Origin: Candidatus Aminicenantota bacterium
GTDB taxonomy: Bacteria; Acidobacteriota; Aminicenantia; Aminicenantales; Aminicenantaceae
DNA: 11,185 nucleotides
Reading direction: 5' to 3'
NCBI GenBank assembly: GCA_030614645.1
Contig: JAUWTR010000016.1
Span: 1-11,185, forward strand
Of the stretch, positions 8,374 through 11,185 are shown piece after piece. A model generated the notes under the pieces. That model did not search any database and was not told the origin of the DNA. It worked only from the letters and a program-made list of their open reading frames with translations. Position 1 is the first letter of the stretch. Each line of letters begins with the position of its first letter. The position numbers were made by a program, and so were the translations under genes.

Positions 8374-8917
8374 TTTCTCCCCCTATTACTGCCTTAATCT
8401 TTTTGCGTGCTTTATACAGATGGACTCGAGCTGTTGCTGGAGAACATTTTAGAATAGCTGCGATCTCCTCACCTGCAAAGCTATCCTGAGCCCAAAGAAA
8501 CAATGCCAGTCTCTCCTTAGGACTTAAGGTCTGTAAATATCTCTTGTCCAAAGAACAAACAGAGGTGGGATTGGTTGGCTCCGGGTTTACTTGGATAAGT
8601 GGCTGGCTGCTTTTGACACGAGCAAAAAATTGAAAAAAGCGTTTGTTCTTTCTGATTTTGTCAATACAACGATTATATATCATAGTGTAAAACCAGTTTT
8701 TGAAATTCCCCTGCAGATCAAACTTATCCAGATTGTGATAGGCGCTGATAAAGGCTTCCTGGCAGACATCTTCAGCATCTTCGCGGTTGCGCAGGATATT
8801 TATGGCCAGCGCCATTGCTTTTCCTGTGTATTTGTCCATAATCTGTCTATACGCCTCCATATCTCCTTGCAGGCAATTTTTCACAAGCTCTGAATCTCTC
8901 ATGTTTTCCGTTTTCAT
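8360..8917 (-). CDS. ECF-type RNA polymerase sigma factor
   Basis: A 185-residue protein of normal ECF length. Region 2 spans about 8-92, with the core-binding segment DAEDVCQEAFISAY (47-60) and the -10-binding NFKNWFYTMIYNRCIDKIRK. A linker (93-125) follows. Region 4 spans about 127-178 with the helix-turn-helix SFAGEEIAAILKCSPATARVH and the basic helix YKARKKIK that reads the -35 box. No extra C-terminal domain is present. Two starts are possible, 8917 and an in-frame ATG at 8902; neither has a strong ribosome site (AAGAG abuts the first, GGAA precedes the second). The longer is given because its leader matches the upstream promoter. It is first in the sigma/anti-sigma/TonB operon and overlaps the anti-sigma gene. 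Such factors usually transcribe their own operon, but the visible promoter is housekeeping type. Confidence 0.92.
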   Translation of the reverse strand: MKTENMRDSELVKNCLQGDMEAYRQIMDKYTGKAMALAINILRNREDAEDVCQEAFISAYHNLDKFDLQGNFKNWFYTMIYNRCIDKIRKNKRFFQFFARVKSSQPLIQVNPEPTNPTSVCSLDKRYLQTLSPKERLALFLWAQDSFAGEEIAAILKCSPATARVHLYKARKKIKAVIGGENVEV

Positions 8918-8958
8918 CTCTTATTACGCTGGAGGCTCAATATTTGTTTATGAAATAA

Positions 8959-9123
8959 TTAAAAATAATACAAAGGAAAATATATACAGTCAATGAAAAA
9001 TAAGCGGGAAAGGGAAAACTTCGCTTTGGGTAGCGGAGGACGTTCTGCCTTAAAGGTAAGTTTAAGTTTAGCGATAATCTTGTCCATAACTTTATGATCT
9101 TCGATTAATAAGATAATGCACAT
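8959..9123 (-). pseudogene. Remnant of an IS91-type transposase C-terminus
   Basis: A 54-codon frame reads IEDHKVMDKIIAKLKLTF followed by KAERPPLP. This fits the end of IS91-family (HUH, Y2) transposases as I recall them, where a CPxCGGxM zinc motif is followed by an 'IxFIxExxVIDKILxHLxLTFxAExPPPP'-like tail. Directly upstream in the same frame, between a TGA (9138-9136) and the ATG, the codons read CGGQ, so the remnant includes CGGQM, the second half of that zinc motif. A one-base shift further upstream would read LLYIL where LLCPK is expected, which suggests a frameshifted, decaying copy. Beyond codon 32 the sequence drifts into AT-rich DNA. GGAGG lies before the ATG, so a short peptide is not excluded, but that GGAGG is also the CGG coding sequence. 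No other part of the element is visible. Confidence 0.5.
8965..8993 (-). promoter_or_regulatory. Strong sigma-70 promoter for the sigma/anti-sigma/TonB operon
   Basis: On the minus strand: TTGACT (8993-8988), exactly 17 bases, then TATTAT (8970-8965); each box is one base off consensus. The start would be near 8958, giving a leader of about 41 bases. The promoter lies inside the tail of the transposase-like remnant. A housekeeping promoter implies basal expression of the sigma/anti-sigma pair. Confidence 0.7.
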
Positions 9124-9158
9124 CTGTCCTCCGCATCAGAATATACAAAAGCCCTTTC

Positions 9159-9185
9159 TTGACTTCCGAAACCTCTTGTGATAAT
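9159..9185 (+). promoter_or_regulatory. Candidate extended -10 promoter for the aldehyde dehydrogenase
   Basis: TTGACT (9159-9164), a short 15-base spacer, then GATAAT (9180-9185) preceded by TGT, giving an extended TGn motif. The start would be near 9192, only about 16 bases before the ATG. The spacer is two bases short of ideal, which the extended -10 may offset. Confidence 0.4.
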
Positions 9186-9207
9186 TTTTTTCTAGAGAAA
9201 ACTCCCA

Positions 9208-10644
9208 ATGGAACCTTCTGTTTATCAGAGTTATGCGGATGATATCCTTTCCAAAGCTAAATCCGCTGCCGCAGCCTTCAGGTCTTACAACCAGGAGCAG
9301 GTCGACCACATTGTTGATGCTGTCTTTAAAGCCGCTTTTAATGCCAGGCTTGAGCTGGCGCAGCTGACCCTGGATGAGACAGGAATCGGGGTTTTTGAGC
9401 ACAAGATAATAAAAAACTGCTGGGCCAGCCTGCTTGTCTATGAAAACATCAAAAATCAGAAAACCGTGGGTGAGATCTCCCATAATGAAAAGGAGGGCAT
9501 CACCGAGATAGCCGAACCGCACGGCCCTATCCTGGGAATGACTCCCCTGACCAATCCCACTTCCACAACCATCTTTAAAATACTGATCTCTATGAAGACC
9601 AGAAATCCCATTATCTTCAGCCCCCATGGCGCAGCCAGAAAATGCTCCGCCAGGGCAGCAGAAATCCTCTATCACGCCGCCATAAAGGCAGGAGCCCCGG
9701 AGTACTGCATCCAAAGACTGAAAAAAAAGCATATCGACTATCTTAAACACATCATGAGCCACAGAAACCTTGCCTTGATTTTAGCAACCGGCACAAGACA
9801 GATAGTCAAGGCAGCCTATCTTTCCGGGAAACCTGTTATCGGGATAGGACCCGGCAATGTCCCTGTCTATGTGGATAAAACAGGAGACATTCAACTGGCA
9901 GCTGACAATATTTTCCTCTCAAAAACCTTTGACAACGGGACAGTCTGTGCTTCAGAACAGGCCCTTGTTGTAGAGAAAAAAGTGGGCCTCCAGCTTAAGC
10001 CCCTGTTTGAAGCAAAAGGATGTTTTTTCTGCAGCCAAGAACAAGCAGAAAAATTGGGAAAAGTCGCTTTTGATCCAGTTAACAAGCTTATGAAAGCTGA
10101 GATAGTCGGAAAACCTGCCAGATTCATCGCAGCAGAAGCCGGCTTCAACATCCCGGACAAAACAAAACTTCTTATCGCTCCCTGCAAGGGAGTCGGCCCA
10201 GGCCACCCCCTGTCCTACGAGATTCTGGCACCCATCCTTGCCTTATACTGCGTTGAAAGCTACAAAAAAGCATTAGAGACATGCAAGAAGTTGAACTCAA
10301 TGGGCGGGCAGGGACACACAGTCAGCATTTATACCAACCGTGAAAAAGTCATCCAGGATTTTACTGCCAACCTTTCGGCCGGCAGGATCTGTGTAAACAC
10401 TCCGGCAACCCAGGGAGCCATAGGCGGGATCTATAATACCTTAAATCCCTCATTCACATTGAGCTGCGGAACCCAAGCCGGAAATATCTTTACAGACAAT
10501 ATCACCACCACACATCTATTAAACATCCACAGAATCGCCCGCAGAAGGCCGAACGCGAGATGGTTTTCCATCCCTGAAAAAATCTGGTCAGATCCAAAAA
10601 CCGATGCCGATAAGATCAAAGCCCTATACAACCTGAACTATTAA
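9208..10644 (+). CDS. CoA-acylating aldehyde dehydrogenase, AdhE N-domain type
   Basis: A 478-residue protein aligning along its length with the aldehyde dehydrogenase half of AdhE: DETGIGVFEHKIIKN, PLTNPTST, FKILISMKTRNPIIFSPH, SGKPVIGIGPGNVPV, catalytic C247 in FDNGTVCASEQ, and MGGQGHT. The reaction is acyl-CoA + NADH to aldehyde + CoA + NAD, or the reverse; acetaldehyde is likely but not proven. The iron alcohol dehydrogenase half is absent: after ARWFSIPEKIW there are only about 20 residues. A stop (TAG, 9193-9195) just upstream fixes the ATG at 9208; the ribosome site is weak (GAGA). One oddity is G195-T196-R197-Q198 where relatives have GGPG in the nucleotide-binding loop. No microcompartment shell genes or N-terminal encapsulation tail are seen. 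It stands alone, divergent from the sigma operon and convergent with the phosphate transporter. Confidence 0.88.
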   Translation: MEPSVYQSYADDILSKAKSAAAAFRSYNQEQVDHIVDAVFKAAFNARLELAQLTLDETGIGVFEHKIIKNCWASLLVYENIKNQKTVGEISHNEKEGITEIAEPHGPILGMTPLTNPTSTTIFKILISMKTRNPIIFSPHGAARKCSARAAEILYHAAIKAGAPEYCIQRLKKKHIDYLKHIMSHRNLALILATGTRQIVKAAYLSGKPVIGIGPGNVPVYVDKTGDIQLAADNIFLSKTFDNGTVCASEQALVVEKKVGLQLKPLFEAKGCFFCSQEQAEKLGKVAFDPVNKLMKAEIVGKPARFIAAEAGFNIPDKTKLLIAPCKGVGPGHPLSYEILAPILALYCVESYKKALETCKKLNSMGGQGHTVSIYTNREKVIQDFTANLSAGRICVNTPATQGAIGGIYNTLNPSFTLSCGTQAGNIFTDNITTTHLLNIHRIARRRPNARWFSIPEKIWSDPKTDADKIKALYNLNY

Positions 10645-10656
10645 TAAAAAATGTCG
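10632..10656 (+). repeat. 25-base dispersed repeat, copy 2
   Basis: Same orientation as 6927-6951, 23 of 25 bases identical, starting CCTGAACTATT. It spans the end of the dehydrogenase gene: it encodes its last residues (LNY) and the TAA stop, then runs 12 bases into the gap. An insertion that donated the new 3' end is possible. Confidence 0.7.
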
Positions 10657-10685
10657 ATATGTTACCCTGATTCCTATATAGATTC

Positions 10686-10741
10686 AATTGACCACATCTG
10701 GCAATCCAGATATTCGTATTTATATGCGAATATGTGCAATT
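10686..10741. repeat. Palindromic block able to fold as a three-way junction
   Basis: Outer stem AATTG (10686-10690) with CAATT (10737-10741), then CAC (10693-10695) with GTG (10734-10736) across a two-base bulge. Inside are two adjacent hairpins: ATCTGG/CCAGAT with a CAAT loop (10696-10711) and ATTCGTAT/ATGCGAAT with a TTAT loop and one G-T pair (10712-10731). It fills the gap between two convergent genes, so it may end transcription from both sides, though no T-tract follows on either strand. Confidence 0.5.
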
Positions 10742-10748
10742 AAAAGTT

Positions 10749-11185
10749 TCAGCCGAATATTAGAATAAAAAGATAATAGAATCCGATTGAAAAACCGGCT
10801 GCCATAGGAAGGGATATTACCCAAGCGGATAAGATACTCTTTATGACCTTGAGGTTTATTGCGGATATTCCCTTTGCCAATCCCACCCCGATAATTGTAC
10901 CGATCGATACATGGGTAGTCGAAACCGGCATACCTAACCGGGAGCAGATAAGCACAGTAGTGGCTGTCCCAAATCCTGCAGTAAATCCCCTGGTGGGAGT
11001 GATCCTGGTTATTTTATGTCCCACAGTCTCAATCACCCGGTATCCCCAGAAATAAACCCCAATGGCAATCCCGCCCCCCCCCAGCAGCAACAGCCAGAAA
11101 GGAACCGCAACTTGCATATCGACTTGCTGCGTCCGTATAACCGCAACAATAGCAGCCACCGGACCAATGGCATTAGCAACATCAT
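10749..11185 (-). CDS. PiT-family inorganic phosphate transporter, C-terminal part
   Basis: The frame runs off the right edge, so the N-terminal part is missing; the GTG at 11159 is internal. The visible part opens with DVANAIGPVAAI, the first PiT signature (normally GANDVANAxGP). It continues with a membrane segment (FWLLLLGGGGIAIGVYFWG), the loop HKITRITPTRGF, and the second signature region GTATTVLICSRLGMPVSTTHVSIGT, in which STTH is characteristic. Two more membrane segments end the protein at IFG. Such carriers bring phosphate across the inner membrane using H+ or Na+. Spacing of the two signatures suggests the window holds the second half of one of the two inverted repeats and the whole C-terminal end. 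It is convergent with the aldehyde dehydrogenase, 104 bp apart. Confidence 0.9.
   Translation of the reverse strand, partial: DVANAIGPVAAIVAVIRTQQVDMQVAVPFWLLLLGGGGIAIGVYFWGYRVIETVGHKITRITPTRGFTAGFGTATTVLICSRLGMPVSTTHVSIGTIIGVGLAKGISAINLKVIKSILSAWVISLPMAAGFSIGFYYLFILIFG

Noticed and set aside
9136..9762. 208-codon minus-strand frame antisense to the aldehyde dehydrogenase
   Set aside because: It mirrors a well-supported gene, has low-complexity composition and no recognisable motif. Only the few codons past its stop belong to the transposase relic.

Overview
The window suggests a Gram-negative, probably uncultivated bacterium of moderate GC. It carries secreted and lipidated proteins, a TonB-family protein behind an ECF sigma/anti-sigma pair, and good Shine-Dalgarno sequences on most genes. 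The receiver-type regulator at the left edge, the sigma/anti-sigma/TonB trio and the secreted M24 peptidase together recall candidate phyla such as Aminicenantes or Acidobacteriota. That placement is a guess from gene style, not from a marker gene.

Left part (1-5711). A receiver-domain protein, cut by the left edge, runs on the plus strand. It resembles the regulatory N-terminal part of large PEP-synthase-like proteins but ends without a catalytic domain. It converges on a secreted M24 metallopeptidase (minus strand). The peptidase is divergent from a penicillin-acylase-family Ntn hydrolase, which overlaps a small membrane protein by 4 bases. Credible sigma-70 promoters face outward from the 186-bp gap between peptidase and acylase. 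This block is an envelope or periplasmic hydrolase cluster.

Middle part (5884-8993). A lipoprotein of unknown function and a three-gene operon both lie on the minus strand. The operon is ECF sigma factor, zinc-finger anti-sigma factor, then a secreted protein with a proline tract and a TonB C-terminal domain. Its genes overlap or are translationally coupled, and a very good promoter (TTGACT-17-TATTAT) precedes the sigma gene. The logic is that of a cell-surface signalling unit. The gap between TonB gene and lipoprotein holds a 14-bp perfect hairpin and one copy of a 25-base dispersed repeat.

Right part (8959-11185). A 54-codon open frame too short for most gene callers looks like the degraded C-terminal end of an IS91-type transposase; the sigma operon's promoter lies inside its tail. 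Next comes a stand-alone, AdhE-type CoA-acylating aldehyde dehydrogenase (plus strand). It converges on the C-terminal half of a PiT-family phosphate transporter, cut by the right edge. The second copy of the dispersed repeat spans the dehydrogenase stop codon, and a compact structure that could fold as a three-way junction fills the convergent gap.

I see no CRISPR array, tRNA, rRNA or intact mobile element. No clearly new multi-gene system is evident. The least explained items are the dispersed repeat next to palindromes, the catalytic-domain-free regulator, and the periplasmic domain of the TonB-family protein.
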